A DNA stretch of 20,656 bases from Terriglobia bacterium (GTDB taxonomy: Bacteria > Acidobacteriota > Terriglobia > UBA7540), in NCBI GenBank assembly GCA_020072905.1, contig JAIQGB010000123.1, positions 1-20,656 on the forward strand. Direction: 5' to 3'. Numbering within the stretch: position 1 is the stretch's first letter; every line of letters begins with the position of its first letter. The translations under genes were made by a program, and so were the position numbers. Shown here piece after piece: positions 7,880 to 15,298 of the stretch. Under the pieces are notes generated by a model. It had not been told where the DNA came from. It saw only the letters and a list, made by a program, of their open reading frames with translations, and did not search any database.

Positions 7880-8146
7880 ATGAGCTTGATACTCCAGGTG
7901 GAATGCCACGCCGGGTACAAGGCGGACGAGCGCCCGCTGCGCTTCACCCCGCAGGCGCCGCAGGCGCGCACCTACGAGGTCAAAGAGGTCTTGGACCAGT
8001 GGTACGGCGTCGGTTACGCGTGCTTCAAGGTGCGCGCGGATGACAACAATCTCTATATTCTGAAGCACCGGGCGGAAGACGACGTCTGGACCCTGGATTC
8101 CTTCCGGCGTGCCGAACCTGAGACCACTCCAGGCCACCTCGCCTAA
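7880..8146 (+). CDS. Small conserved-looking protein, unknown function
   Basis: An 88-residue protein beginning MSLILQVECHAGYKADERP, with a compact body (YEVKEVLDQWYGVGYACFKVR) and NLYILKH. It has no signal peptide or membrane segment and looks like a small beta-rich cytoplasmic fold. GGAG lies about 6 bases before the ATG. It starts 37 bases after the isomerase gene. I recall similar short proteins annotated as hypothetical in Acidobacteria, but can assign no function. Confidence 0.75.
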   Translation: MSLILQVECHAGYKADERPLRFTPQAPQARTYEVKEVLDQWYGVGYACFKVRADDNNLYILKHRAEDDVWTLDSFRRAEPETTPGHLA

Positions 8147-8252
8147 GTGTCTTCGGCGTTCCATGACAATCCCCGAAAGTAGTGATTAAATGGAAGTGGC
8201 GGGTCGAACGCCGCGACTGCACACGCGCGATTGAAGCTCGCCCCAATGGTCT

Positions 8253-9221
8253 ATGCAGAAGGGTGAAAACGCCGTCTCCGTTGCCCTGGCCGCGATTGTT
8301 CTGCTGGTGTTCATCGCCTTGCATCAGCGCTGGCAGCCAGTCAGCCTGAAGGAGATGGCGTCGTCGGCCGAGGATTTTATTCTGACCACCACCGGCCTAC
8401 GCGGCCAGGTGCCGGAAATCGCCGGCTACGAGAAGGTCAAGACCTACAAGCTGGGACGCTACCAGGCCGGACTCTATCGCGCCAGTCCCGCGCCGCTGGT
8501 CTTTGCTCCCGGCCGCTTCGTGGTTTACGACCCGGACGGCAGGCCGACGTTCAAGATCGAGACTCTGGAGGGCTCGAAGGAGCCGTGGACGGCCGTTTAC
8601 GATTTCGCCGGGCGCCATGGGCTGACGCCCGCCAGGAGCCGCGCCCAGCCCAACTACATCTCCGACCTCACGGGCGAGGGCCAGCCCGAAATGATCGTCG
8701 GCCAGTACTCCGGGGGCGACCACTGTTGTACGATTGTCACGGTTCTCCAATTAGGAGAGGATTCGGTGCGGGTTCTTGGCCGCATCGGCAGTTTGGACGG
8801 CCTTCCCTTTGAGGGAATCGAATTGCGGAAAATCGACAAGGATCCCGCCTCGGAACTCATCGCCCACCGGCCCTACCGCACGCTCTGCGGAAGCCGCGCC
8901 GACGCCGCGGACGTACTTTCGATTTACGGCTACGTCAACGGCCAATACACAGACCAAACCGCGCAACATGTGGAGTTCCTGCGCGAACTCCTCGGCAAAA
9001 ACCTGCAGAAATGGTCGGAAGAGAAGAACCGATCGCTCCAGCTCTTGCAGACGATCGCCGCCAGTTATGTTGTGCTCGGCCAACGCGAGGAAGGGAAGCG
9101 GCTGTTCGCGATGGATCTTCCCTTGCTCCTGCCCGCGCTTCAGCAGAAGGGCGTCGATCCGAATTCGTGCCTTGAAGATGCCGAAGGGCTGTTGAACCGC
9201 CTGGCGAGCGTTGTCCACTGA
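8253..9221 (+). CDS. Membrane-anchored protein of unknown function
   Basis: 322 residues. A single hydrophobic segment (about residues 7-24, AVSVALAAIVLLVFIALH) suggests a signal anchor with an exported domain. The middle (about 130-165) has YISDLTGEGQPEMIVGQYSGGDHCC, an acidic Gly-rich loop reminiscent of calcium-binding FG-GAP or beta-propeller blades. The C-terminal 90 residues are helical (EEKNRSLQLLQTIAASYVVLGQREEG) and could be a TPR-like pair. No catalytic motif is recognised. The start ATG at 8253 has no good ribosome binding site. The gene converges with the E2 gene on the opposite strand, leaving an 82-base gap without a clear terminator. Confidence 0.75.
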   Translation: MQKGENAVSVALAAIVLLVFIALHQRWQPVSLKEMASSAEDFILTTTGLRGQVPEIAGYEKVKTYKLGRYQAGLYRASPAPLVFAPGRFVVYDPDGRPTFKIETLEGSKEPWTAVYDFAGRHGLTPARSRAQPNYISDLTGEGQPEMIVGQYSGGDHCCTIVTVLQLGEDSVRVLGRIGSLDGLPFEGIELRKIDKDPASELIAHRPYRTLCGSRADAADVLSIYGYVNGQYTDQTAQHVEFLRELLGKNLQKWSEEKNRSLQLLQTIAASYVVLGQREEGKRLFAMDLPLLLPALQQKGVDPNSCLEDAEGLLNRLASVVH

Positions 9222-9303
9222 GGGCACGCGAGCGTGGTGGCGTTCTCCGACTCTGCAGCGGCCGCCTATGCTCGTGGCCTTTCTCGGCGCTCACGGAGTG
9301 CCG

Positions 9304-10515
9304 TTACAGCACCGCCTCGTCCCAGTTTTCGAGCCCCGATTTCAGCCGCGCCATGAACTGATCGGCCACCGCGCCATCGATGATCCGATGGTCGAAGGTC
9401 AGCACGAGGTAAACCATCGAACGGATGGCGATGGCGTCGTTGCGGACCACCGGCCGCTTCTCGATGGCCCCCACCCCCAGGATGGCCACCTGCGGCTGAG
9501 GGATGATGGGGGTGCCGAAAAGGCCGCCGAAGACGCCGGGATTGGTGATGGTGAACGTGCCCTCCTGAACCTCGTCCACATTCAAATGCTTGGTGCGCGC
9601 GCGCTCCGCGAGGTCCTTCACGGCGCGCGCGATTCCCAGGAAGCTCTTCTCGTCGGCGTGCTTGATGACAGGCACGATCAGCCCCGTCTCGATCGCCACG
9701 GCGATCCCCATGTTCACGTCGCGCTTGTAAACGATGTTCGTCCCCTCGACCGACGAGTTCACAATCGGGAACGCCTTGATGGCTTCGACGGCGGCCCGGA
9801 CAAAAAACGGCGTATAAGTCAGCTTCAGCCCGTGGCGGCGCTCGAATTCCTCTCCGCTGCGCGCCATCACCTCCACGATTCTCGTCATCTCGACTTCAAA
9901 GACCGTGCTGACGTGCGCTGAGGTCCGTTTGCTCAGCGCCATGTGCTCGGCGATCTGTCGCCGCATCGGCGTCATGGCCACCACGTGGGTCGGGCCAGCA
10001 AAATCGATCGCCGCCGCCGCGGGGGCTTGAGAGAGATGGGCGAGGATGTCCTTCTTGCTGATTCGCCCGCCCAGGCCGGTCCCCTTGACCTGCGAGAGGT
10101 CGACGTGGTGCTCCTGCGCGATGCGGCGCACGAGCGGCGAGGAGCGTGTCTTGCCACCCGCCGCCGGCGGCGGTTCGACTTCAGCGTCGGCCCGGGGCTC
10201 AGCCGCAGCCGGGGCGGCCGGCGGGGTCGTAGCGACGGCGCTGGCAGCGGGAACAGTGGCGACCGCCTCGCCGGCGCCCTCGCCGTCAATCCATGCGACG
10301 ACTGCATTCACCGCGACGGTCTCGTTCTCTTTCACCAGCACTTGGGTGAGCACGCCGGAAGCCGGAGAGGGGATCTCGGCGTCCACCTTGTCGGTGGAGA
10401 TTTCGAACAGCGGCTCGTCACGCTCCACGCGTTCGCCCACCTTCTTCAGCCATTTGACGACCGTCCCCTCGGCGATGCTCTCTCCCATTTGCGGCATGAT
10501 GACCTTGGTGGGCAT
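9304..10515 (-). CDS. 2-oxoacid dehydrogenase E2, dihydrolipoamide acyltransferase
   Basis: 403 residues with the standard E2 order. One N-terminal lipoyl domain (residues 1-80) has the lipoylated Lys43 in ISTDKVDAEI. An Ala/Pro-rich linker follows, then the peripheral subunit-binding domain (about 125-160, SPLVRRIAQEHHVDLSQVKG and RISKKDILAHL), then the catalytic domain ending in LTFDHRIIDGA with the HxxxDG active-site His and Asp. E2 transfers the acyl group to CoA and forms the core of the complex. Whether pyruvate or branched-chain 2-oxoacids are used cannot be settled by eye; two-chain E1 proteins occur in both. It is the last gene of the leftward lpdA-lipB-E1 alpha-E1 beta-E2 operon. 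Its start is 14 bases from the inverted-repeat element. Confidence 0.93.
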   Translation of the reverse strand: MPTKVIMPQMGESIAEGTVVKWLKKVGERVERDEPLFEISTDKVDAEIPSPASGVLTQVLVKENETVAVNAVVAWIDGEGAGEAVATVPAASAVATTPPAAPAAAEPRADAEVEPPPAAGGKTRSSPLVRRIAQEHHVDLSQVKGTGLGGRISKKDILAHLSQAPAAAAIDFAGPTHVVAMTPMRRQIAEHMALSKRTSAHVSTVFEVEMTRIVEVMARSGEEFERRHGLKLTYTPFFVRAAVEAIKAFPIVNSSVEGTNIVYKRDVNMGIAVAIETGLIVPVIKHADEKSFLGIARAVKDLAERARTKHLNVDEVQEGTFTITNPGVFGGLFGTPIIPQPQVAILGVGAIEKRPVVRNDAIAIRSMVYLVLTFDHRIIDGAVADQFMARLKSGLENWDEAVL

Positions 10516-10578
10516 ATGGAACCTCGCAGAAGTCGACAGTCAACAGTTGAGAGTCGAGAGTCAAGAATGTACCGCACC

Positions 10579-10944
10579 TCACGCAGCGGTCGGAGATTGC
10601 ACTTTTTCTCGTAGCCTATTCAACATTCGCGCGATCTCGGTGAGTTCGCTGAGCAAGGGTTCCGAGAGTTCGCGCCGCAGGTACCCCAGGTCACGACCTA
10701 GCATCAGGAGATACTCAGTTTCTGCCAGCGATCCTTCGGCTATGTTGAGGAACCGTGCGTAGTCTTGGCTTCCTTGCCGCTTCGAACCCTCCGCAATGTT
10801 GGTGGGCACCGAAGCTGCGGCTCTGCGTAGCTGGGTCACCAGACCATACCGCTCCTCCTTCAGGAACTTCGCCGTCAGACCGTAGATCTCCAGTACAAAT
10901 CTGTGGCTACGTTGCCAGACTTTGAGTTCGGTGAAGCGCTGCAT
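10579..10944 (-). CDS. Four-helix-bundle protein, S23/23S-IVS family
   Basis: 121 residues. The sequence begins with the hallmark FTELKVWQRSHRFVLEIYGL, continues with FLKEERYGLVTQLRRAA and SVPTNIAEGSKR, then FLNIAEGSLAETEYLL and ARDLGYL-like LGRDLGYL, and ends in a basic helix. This is the 'four helix bundle protein' family, which includes proteins encoded in 23S rRNA intervening sequences and the distant accessory protein bAvd of diversity-generating retroelements. Its molecular role is not established. It is in the same orientation as the E1/E2 genes, so it would be cotranscribed, and it lies in the loop of the 33-base inverted repeats. A weak AAGG sits 12 bases before the ATG. No reverse transcriptase or rRNA gene is nearby. 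Confidence 0.9.
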   Translation of the reverse strand: MQRFTELKVWQRSHRFVLEIYGLTAKFLKEERYGLVTQLRRAAASVPTNIAEGSKRQGSQDYARFLNIAEGSLAETEYLLMLGRDLGYLRRELSEPLLSELTEIARMLNRLREKVQSPTAA

Positions 10945-10994
10945 GTTCTAATGTAGCCTTTCTGACTACGGTTTGGACTTCGGGCCTCTTACGC

Positions 10995-11027
10995 ACTCTC
11001 GACTCTCAACTCTCGACTGTCGACTTC
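10995..11027. repeat. Right 33-base heptamer inverted repeat
   Basis: Units of the type ACTCTCG repeat at 7-base spacing. The arm is the reverse complement of 10529-10561 with two mismatches, both in the second heptamer. The same heptamer family recurs at 13075-13154. Confidence 0.85.
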
Positions 11028-11029
11028 GT

Positions 11030-12004
11030 TCAGTATGCGGCGAGCCTTCTCGCTGCCAGTACCACCTTCTGCGCGTTCGGCAAGAAGTATTCCTCCATCG
11101 GCGGTGAGAACGGCACCGGCGTGTCGGGTGCGGTGACGCGGACGATCGGGCCGTCCAAGTCCTCAAACGCCTCTTCAGCGATGAGCGCCGCCAGCTCGCC
11201 CGCCATGCCGCCCGTGCGCGTGTCCTCGTGGAGCAGAATGACTTTGCTGCACTTGCGCACGCTGGCGAGCACCGCGTCCTCATCGTAGGGCAACAGGGTG
11301 CGGAGGTCAACGACCTCCAGTGACAGGCCTTCCTTTTCGAGCTCGGCGGCGGCTTCCAGTGCCGTCCAAACCATCGCGCCGTAAGTGATGACGGCGATGT
11401 CGAGGCCCTCGCGTCGCACCGCGGCTTTGCCGAGCGGCACGATGTAGTCATCTTCAGGAACTTCTTCCTTGATGCGCCGGTAGAGGAATTTATGCTCGAA
11501 GAACATCACCGGATTGTCGTCGCGAATCGAAGCCTTGATCAAGCCTTTCGCGTCGTACGCCGTGGCGGGCATCACCACCTTCAGGCCCGGTGTGTGCACG
11601 AACCACATCTCGTTCGACTGCGAGTGGAACGGCCCGCCGTGCACGCCCGCTCCCGAAGGCCCCCGAATCACGATGGGCACTGCCGGCCCCCAGCGATAGT
11701 GAATCTTCGCCGCCATGTTCACGATCTGGTCGAAGCCGCAGGCGATGAAGTCCATGAACTGCATTTCCGCCACTGGCCGCAATCCCGCGAGCGCCGCGCC
11801 TACCGCCGCGCCCACAATCGCCGACTCGGAGATGGGCGTGTCAATCACCCGCGTTTCGCCAAACTTCTCGAGCAGCCCCGCCGTCACCTTGAACGCGCCA
11901 CCGTAAGCGCCGATATCCTCGCCCAGCAGAAACACGGATGGGTCGCGCTCCATCTCCTCCCAGATGCCCTGGCGGATCGCGTCGAGATAAGTCATTACCG
12001 GCAT
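11030..12004 (-). CDS. 2-oxoacid dehydrogenase E1 component, beta subunit
   Basis: 325 residues from the ATG at 12004 (MPVMTYLDAIRQGIWEEM), which matches the normal N-terminus of E1 beta. The frame is open further upstream to 12082, but that part is encoded by octamer repeats and is probably not translated. Visible family features are LLGEDIGAYGGAFKVT near residue 24, IDTPISESAIVGAAVG near 53, MQFMDFIACGFDQIVN near 81, GPSGAGVHGGPFHSQSNE near 113 and the C-terminal transketolase domain with DLRTLLPYDEDAV and LHEDTRTGGMAGE. With E1 alpha it forms the thiamin-diphosphate-dependent decarboxylase of a pyruvate or branched-chain 2-oxoacid dehydrogenase complex. It lies between E1 alpha and the S23-type element in the operon. 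Confidence 0.93.
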   Translation of the reverse strand: MPVMTYLDAIRQGIWEEMERDPSVFLLGEDIGAYGGAFKVTAGLLEKFGETRVIDTPISESAIVGAAVGAALAGLRPVAEMQFMDFIACGFDQIVNMAAKIHYRWGPAVPIVIRGPSGAGVHGGPFHSQSNEMWFVHTPGLKVVMPATAYDAKGLIKASIRDDNPVMFFEHKFLYRRIKEEVPEDDYIVPLGKAAVRREGLDIAVITYGAMVWTALEAAAELEKEGLSLEVVDLRTLLPYDEDAVLASVRKCSKVILLHEDTRTGGMAGELAALIAEEAFEDLDGPIVRVTAPDTPVPFSPPMEEYFLPNAQKVVLAARRLAAY

Positions 12005-12021
12005 CACAGCCCCATTCAGCA

Positions 12022-12112
12022 ATTGAGAGATTGCGTGATTGAGTGATTCGGTGAATGAACAAGAGGCCCTTGATCCCTTCAATCGCTAAATCGCCAAATC
12101 ACTCAATTCTTT
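12022..12112. repeat. Inverted octamer arrays in E1alpha-E1beta gap
   Basis: The left arm (12022-12053) holds four 8-base units of the type ATTGAGTG. The right arm (12081-12112) holds four units of the complementary type AATCACTC/AATCGCCA. A 27-base spacer separates them. The 8-base period and inverted arrangement are directly visible. The right arm includes the TGA stop of the E1 alpha gene. The units resemble those at 3444-3475. Confidence 0.85.
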
Positions 12113-13071
12113 GAGTAAACGCCTCCGCGCGCATTCGCCCCGTCCGGGAAGGGGCTCGCTTCCGCAAAAGCCACGTCCTCACGGATCTCGCGCTCGATGC
12201 GCTCCTCGATCGCGGATTTTTGCTGAGCTGTCATCAGCTTCTTTGCCGCAAGGTATTTCTCGAAAAGTAGAATGGGGTCGCGCTTGCGCCACTTCTCGAA
12301 CACCTTCGGCGGGACATAGCGCGCGTCGTCGTGTTCGGCATGGCCTTTCATGCGCATGGTCAGGCACTCGACCATCTCCGGCCCGCCGCCTTTCCGCATG
12401 CGCCCCGTTGCCGCCCGCGTGGCCTGGTACACGGCGAGCACGTCGTTGCCGTCCACGGTTACGGCGCGGATCCCGTAAGCCTTGGCGCGCTCGGCCATCG
12501 AGCCAACGGCCATCTGCTTCTCGACGGGAGTCGAGTAGGCCCAGCCGTTGTTTTCCCCCACGATGAGCAGGGGCAGCTTCTGCACGGCGGCGAGGTTCAT
12601 GCCCTCGTGAAACGGCCCCGTGCTCGTGGCTCCGTCACCCACATAGGCCACGGCTACGCGCTTCTCCTTCTTGATTTTTGCCGCCAGCGCGATTCCCGCC
12701 GCCACGGAAACGGTTTCGCCCAGCATGCTGATGGGCGCAACGACGCCGCGCGCGAGGTCGCCGAAATGCGTGTTCGCGTCACGGCCGCCCGTCGGCCCGT
12801 CGCGGCGGCCCATGTATTGGAGGAAGAGGTCGCGCGGCCGGAAGCCGCGAATGATCATCGCGCCCGCGTTGCGAATCACCGGGCTGATGAAGTCCTGCGG
12901 CTCGAGCGCGTAGGCCGAGCCCACCGAAATCGCTTCCTGGCCGAGCCCGGAATAAACGCCGCCCACCACCTTGCCCTGGCGATAGAGGCTCACGAGTTGC
13001 TCGTCAACGCGCCGGTTCAGGCGGAGGTAGTAATAGAGATCGTGGAGTTGCTGGCGAGTGAGTTTGGTCAA
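12103..13071 (-). CDS. 2-oxoacid dehydrogenase E1 component, alpha subunit
   Basis: 322 residues, the usual size for the alpha chain of a two-chain E1. The thiamin diphosphate motif is clear: GDGATSTGPFHEGMNLAAV near residue 143, ending about 27 residues later in GENNGWA. SGLGQEAISVG near 41 and the phosphorylation-loop-like RMKGHAEHDDARY near 252 also fit. The start is TTG at 13071 (TKLTRQQLHDLYYYLRL); no ATG or GTG fits better and no ribosome binding site is visible, because the heptamer hairpin at 13075-13154 abuts the start. It pairs with the beta subunit gene downstream. The stop codon lies inside the octamer repeats. Pyruvate versus branched-chain substrate is not resolved. Confidence 0.92.
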   Translation of the reverse strand: MTKLTRQQLHDLYYYLRLNRRVDEQLVSLYRQGKVVGGVYSGLGQEAISVGSAYALEPQDFISPVIRNAGAMIIRGFRPRDLFLQYMGRRDGPTGGRDANTHFGDLARGVVAPISMLGETVSVAAGIALAAKIKKEKRVAVAYVGDGATSTGPFHEGMNLAAVQKLPLLIVGENNGWAYSTPVEKQMAVGSMAERAKAYGIRAVTVDGNDVLAVYQATRAATGRMRKGGGPEMVECLTMRMKGHAEHDDARYVPPKVFEKWRKRDPILLFEKYLAAKKLMTAQQKSAIEERIEREIREDVAFAEASPFPDGANARGGVYSKN

Positions 13072-13074
13072 TGT

Positions 13075-13154
13075 AGTTAAGAGTCGAGAGTCGAGAGTTT
13101 AGAGTCAAGAACAGGGAGTTCTTACCCTCGACTCTCGACTCTTAACTCTCGACC
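13075..13154. repeat. Heptamer hairpin between lipB and E1 alpha
   Basis: Positions 13075-13095 and 13127-13147 are exact reverse complements over 21 bases, made of 7-base units of the type GAGTCGA. Further units continue in the 31-base loop, which itself has an inner 6-base stem (AAGAAC/GTTCTT). The repeat family is the same as that bounding the S23-type element at 10529-11027, but here there is no gene in the loop. The right arm encodes the last residues of LipB. The hairpin could act as a processing site or attenuator between lipB and E1 alpha. Confidence 0.9.
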
Positions 13155-13800
13155 TTTCGATCTGCATCGTTAGTCCAAAAACTTCGCCAAACTGCTCAAT
13201 GACGCAATCGGCTACCCGATCCATTTCCATCTTTTGCCCCAACAGCTTGGCGAGCGACGTCACGCCTTTGTCACGCAGGCCGCAGGGGACAATCCAGGCG
13301 AAATAGCCGAGGTCGGTGTTCACATTGAACGCGAACCCGTGCGAGGTGATCCAGCGCGAAATATGCACTCCCATTGCGACCAGCTTGTCATTGCCGACCC
13401 AGACACCTGGCACGCCTGCCAAACGGCCGGCCTCGATTCCGAAGTCGTGCGCCACGCCAATAAAGACTTCTTCGAGCGAGCGCATGAACCAGGCGATGTC
13501 ACGACGGTGCTGGGTCAGGTCGAAGATGGGATAGCCAACCAGTTGCCCCGGGCCGTGATACGTGATGTCGCCGCCGCGGTCGGTCTCGAAGAGCTGAGCG
13601 CCGAGTTGTGCCAGCCGCTCCTCCGAGATCAGCAGATTCTCCCGCTTGGCATTCCGTCCCAGTGTGTAGACGTGCGGATGCTCGAGCAGCAACAGAGTGT
13701 CGGGAAGCTCGCCGGCCTTGCGCTGCGCGATCCGCTCCGCTTGCAGCCGCAGCCCTTCGGCGTAATCAACGGTTCCGAGTTGTTCGACGTGGCAAAGCAT
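13105..13800 (-). CDS. lipB: Lipoyl(octanoyl) transferase
   Basis: 231 residues. LipB moves octanoate from acyl carrier protein to the lipoyl-domain lysine of E2-type proteins, the first step of endogenous lipoylation. The family signature RGGDITYHGPGQLVGYPI is present near residue 75, the active-site Lys in NDKLVAMG near 142, and the catalytic Cys in IVPCGLRDKGVTSL near 172. Placement between lpdA and the E1 genes fits a role in loading the E2 of the same operon; no lipA (lipoyl synthase) gene is in the window. The normal fold ends near FGLTMQI. The final 16 or so residues (ERSRVKSRESRVRTPCS) are Arg/Ser-rich and are the translation of the heptamer repeat at 13105-13154, so they were probably added by repeat insertion. 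Confidence 0.95.
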   Translation of the reverse strand: MLCHVEQLGTVDYAEGLRLQAERIAQRKAGELPDTLLLLEHPHVYTLGRNAKRENLLISEERLAQLGAQLFETDRGGDITYHGPGQLVGYPIFDLTQHRRDIAWFMRSLEEVFIGVAHDFGIEAGRLAGVPGVWVGNDKLVAMGVHISRWITSHGFAFNVNTDLGYFAWIVPCGLRDKGVTSLAKLLGQKMEMDRVADCVIEQFGEVFGLTMQIERSRVKSRESRVRTPCS

Positions 13801-13811
13801 GAGCGCGAGCC

Positions 13812-13882
13812 ATCAGCTTTCAGTTGTCAGCCCTCAGCCAACCAAACCGCTCTTGCTGATTGCTGATGGCTGATCGCTGACG
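13812..13882. repeat. Inverted heptamer arrays in lpdA-lipB gap
   Basis: The left arm (13812-13839) has four 7-base units of the type NTCAGCN. The right arm (13855-13882) has four units of the complementary type GCTGATN. A 15-base spacer separates them. The array ends 1 base from the lpdA stop codon (13884-13886) and starts 11 bases from the lipB start, so it fills the gap. The unit sequence differs from the other arrays in the window, but the architecture is the same. Confidence 0.88.
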
Positions 13883-13883
13883 G

Positions 13884-15293
13884 CTAGATATGAATCGCCA
13901 TCCCCTCGACGCCCTCGGCAGCCTCGAGGACAGCTTCGGCGAGCGTCGGGTGCGCGTGGATCGTGTGGGTCAGGTCCGCGACCGTACCTTCGAGGCGCAT
14001 CACGGCCACCGCCTCGGCAATCGTTTCCGTCACGCGTGGGCCGATCATGTGGACGCCCAGAAGCTCGCCGTACTTCTCATCGCTCACGATCTTTACAAAG
14101 CCTTCGCGCGTGCCCAGGATGCCCGCTTTGCTGTTGCCGGCAAAGGGGAATTTTCCCACGCGCACCTTGTGGCCCGCCTCGCGCGCTTGGCGCTCCGTCA
14201 GGCCGACGCTAGAAATTTCCGGTTCGCAATAGGTGCAGTTTGGCACCTGATGATAGTTGATGGGTTCGGCAGGCTTGCCCGCGGCGTGAGTTACAGCGAC
14301 GATCCCCTCCATCGAGCCGACGTGCGCGAGCAACGGGCTGCCGGCGACGATGTCGCCGATAGCGTAAATGCCCGGCTCGTCGGTCTGCATGTAGCCGTTC
14401 ACCTTGACGAATCCGCGCTCGAGCTTGACGCGCGTTTTCTCCAAGCCGATGTTCGCCGTGTTGGGTGCGCGGCCCACGGCCACCAGCAGGGTTTCCGCTT
14501 CCAAGGTCTGCGTCTTGCCGTCAGCTCCGGCGAAGGTCACTGAGGCACCTTTTGCCGTCCTCGCTGCCTTTTCGACTTTCGCCTGCGTGTGGATGGCAAC
14601 CCCTTGCTTGCGGAATGCTTTTTCGAGTTCGGCGGAGATCTCCTCGTCTTCGAGCGGGACGGCACGCGGCAGCATCTCGAGCAAGGTCACTTTCGTGCCG
14701 AAACGGTGAAAGATCGACGCGAATTCCACTCCCACGGCGCCCGCGCCGATGACGATCATGGACGCGGGAATCTCCTTGAGCTCAAGAACCTCGCGGTTGG
14801 TCAGAATCACCTTGCCGTCAGGCTCGAGGCCGGGGAGCATCTTGGCTTCCGAGCCCGTAGCCAGGATGGTGTTGGTTGCCGCAATCTCGCGCGGAGGATT
14901 CTTGCCATCGGTGACGCTGATCCGGCCTGACCCGGCCAGTCTCCCGAAGCCTCGAACCGTCTCCACTTTGTTTTTCTTGAGCAGGAACTCCACGCCCTTG
15001 GAGAGCCGCGTAACGATCTTCGCCTTGCGCGCCTGGACAGCGGCCCAATCCACGCTGAATTCCTTGCAACTGATGCCGAATTCCTTGGCGTTCTTGAAGT
15101 AGTCGTAGACTTCGGCGTTGAGCAGGAGTGCTTTGGTCGGAATGCAGCCAACGTGGAGGCACGTCCCGCCAAACTTGTCGTCCTTCTCGATGATGGCCGT
15201 CTTGAGTCCGAGCTGCCCGGCGCGAATCGCGGCAACGTAACCGCCCGGCCCGCTGCCGATGACTGCAACGTCATAGTGAGGAACATCCGCCAA
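13884..15293 (-). CDS. lpdA: Dihydrolipoamide dehydrogenase (E3)
   Basis: 469 residues, the usual length. E3 reoxidises dihydrolipoamide on E2 with NAD. Motifs in order are the FAD site AVIGSGPGGYVAAIRAGQLG near residue 10, the redox disulfide GGTCLHVGCIPTK near 42-54, the NAD site VIGAGAVGVEFASIF near 180, the second FAD motif IYAIGDIV near 311 and the catalytic HTIHAHPTLAEAV near 446, whose His/Glu pair completes the active site. The start is TTG at 15293: GGAGGTG at 15299-15305 lies 5 bases upstream and no nearer ATG fits the N-terminus. It is the first gene of the leftward complex operon, so a promoter is expected between 15294 and 15423, though none is obvious. Confidence 0.95.
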   Translation of the reverse strand: MADVPHYDVAVIGSGPGGYVAAIRAGQLGLKTAIIEKDDKFGGTCLHVGCIPTKALLLNAEVYDYFKNAKEFGISCKEFSVDWAAVQARKAKIVTRLSKGVEFLLKKNKVETVRGFGRLAGSGRISVTDGKNPPREIAATNTILATGSEAKMLPGLEPDGKVILTNREVLELKEIPASMIVIGAGAVGVEFASIFHRFGTKVTLLEMLPRAVPLEDEEISAELEKAFRKQGVAIHTQAKVEKAARTAKGASVTFAGADGKTQTLEAETLLVAVGRAPNTANIGLEKTRVKLERGFVKVNGYMQTDEPGIYAIGDIVAGSPLLAHVGSMEGIVAVTHAAGKPAEPINYHQVPNCTYCEPEISSVGLTERQAREAGHKVRVGKFPFAGNSKAGILGTREGFVKIVSDEKYGELLGVHMIGPRVTETIAEAVAVMRLEGTVADLTHTIHAHPTLAEAVLEAAEGVEGMAIHI

Positions 15294-15298
15294 TTGCG

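Larger units (their letters stand above)
10529..11027. mobile_element. IVS-like element: heptamer inverted repeats around S23-type gene
   Basis: A 33-base inverted repeat, matching at 31 of 33 positions, bounds this 499-bp segment: left arm 10529-10561, right arm 10995-11027. Each arm is built of 7-base units of the type AGTCGAG/AGTCAAG. Between the arms lies one complete four-helix-bundle gene (10579-10944). The right arm ends 2 bases from the E1 beta stop codon and the left arm 13 bases from the E2 start codon, so the element fills the whole gap without damaging either gene. An S23-like gene inside inverted repeats is the design known for intervening sequences in 23S rRNA of Leptospira and Coxiella. 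Calling it mobile is inference; no target-site duplication is obvious. Confidence 0.6.

Noticed and set aside
9222..9303. Bidirectional terminator between the convergent 8253-9221 and E2 genes
   Set aside because: Only a 5-base stem (CACGC/GCGTG) without T-runs on either side is visible, which is too weak to call.
10579..10944. Four-helix-bundle gene as the bAvd accessory gene of a diversity-generating retroelement
   Set aside because: No reverse transcriptase gene or template/variable repeat pair is visible in the window.
12004..12082. N-terminal extension of E1 beta (26 residues)
   Set aside because: It is encoded by the octamer repeat region, and MPVMTYLDAIRQG at 12004 matches the normal family N-terminus.
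10529..13882. Short periodic repeats as CRISPR arrays
   Set aside because: Units are 7-8 bases with no spacers of constant length, arranged in inverted arms; no cas genes are present.
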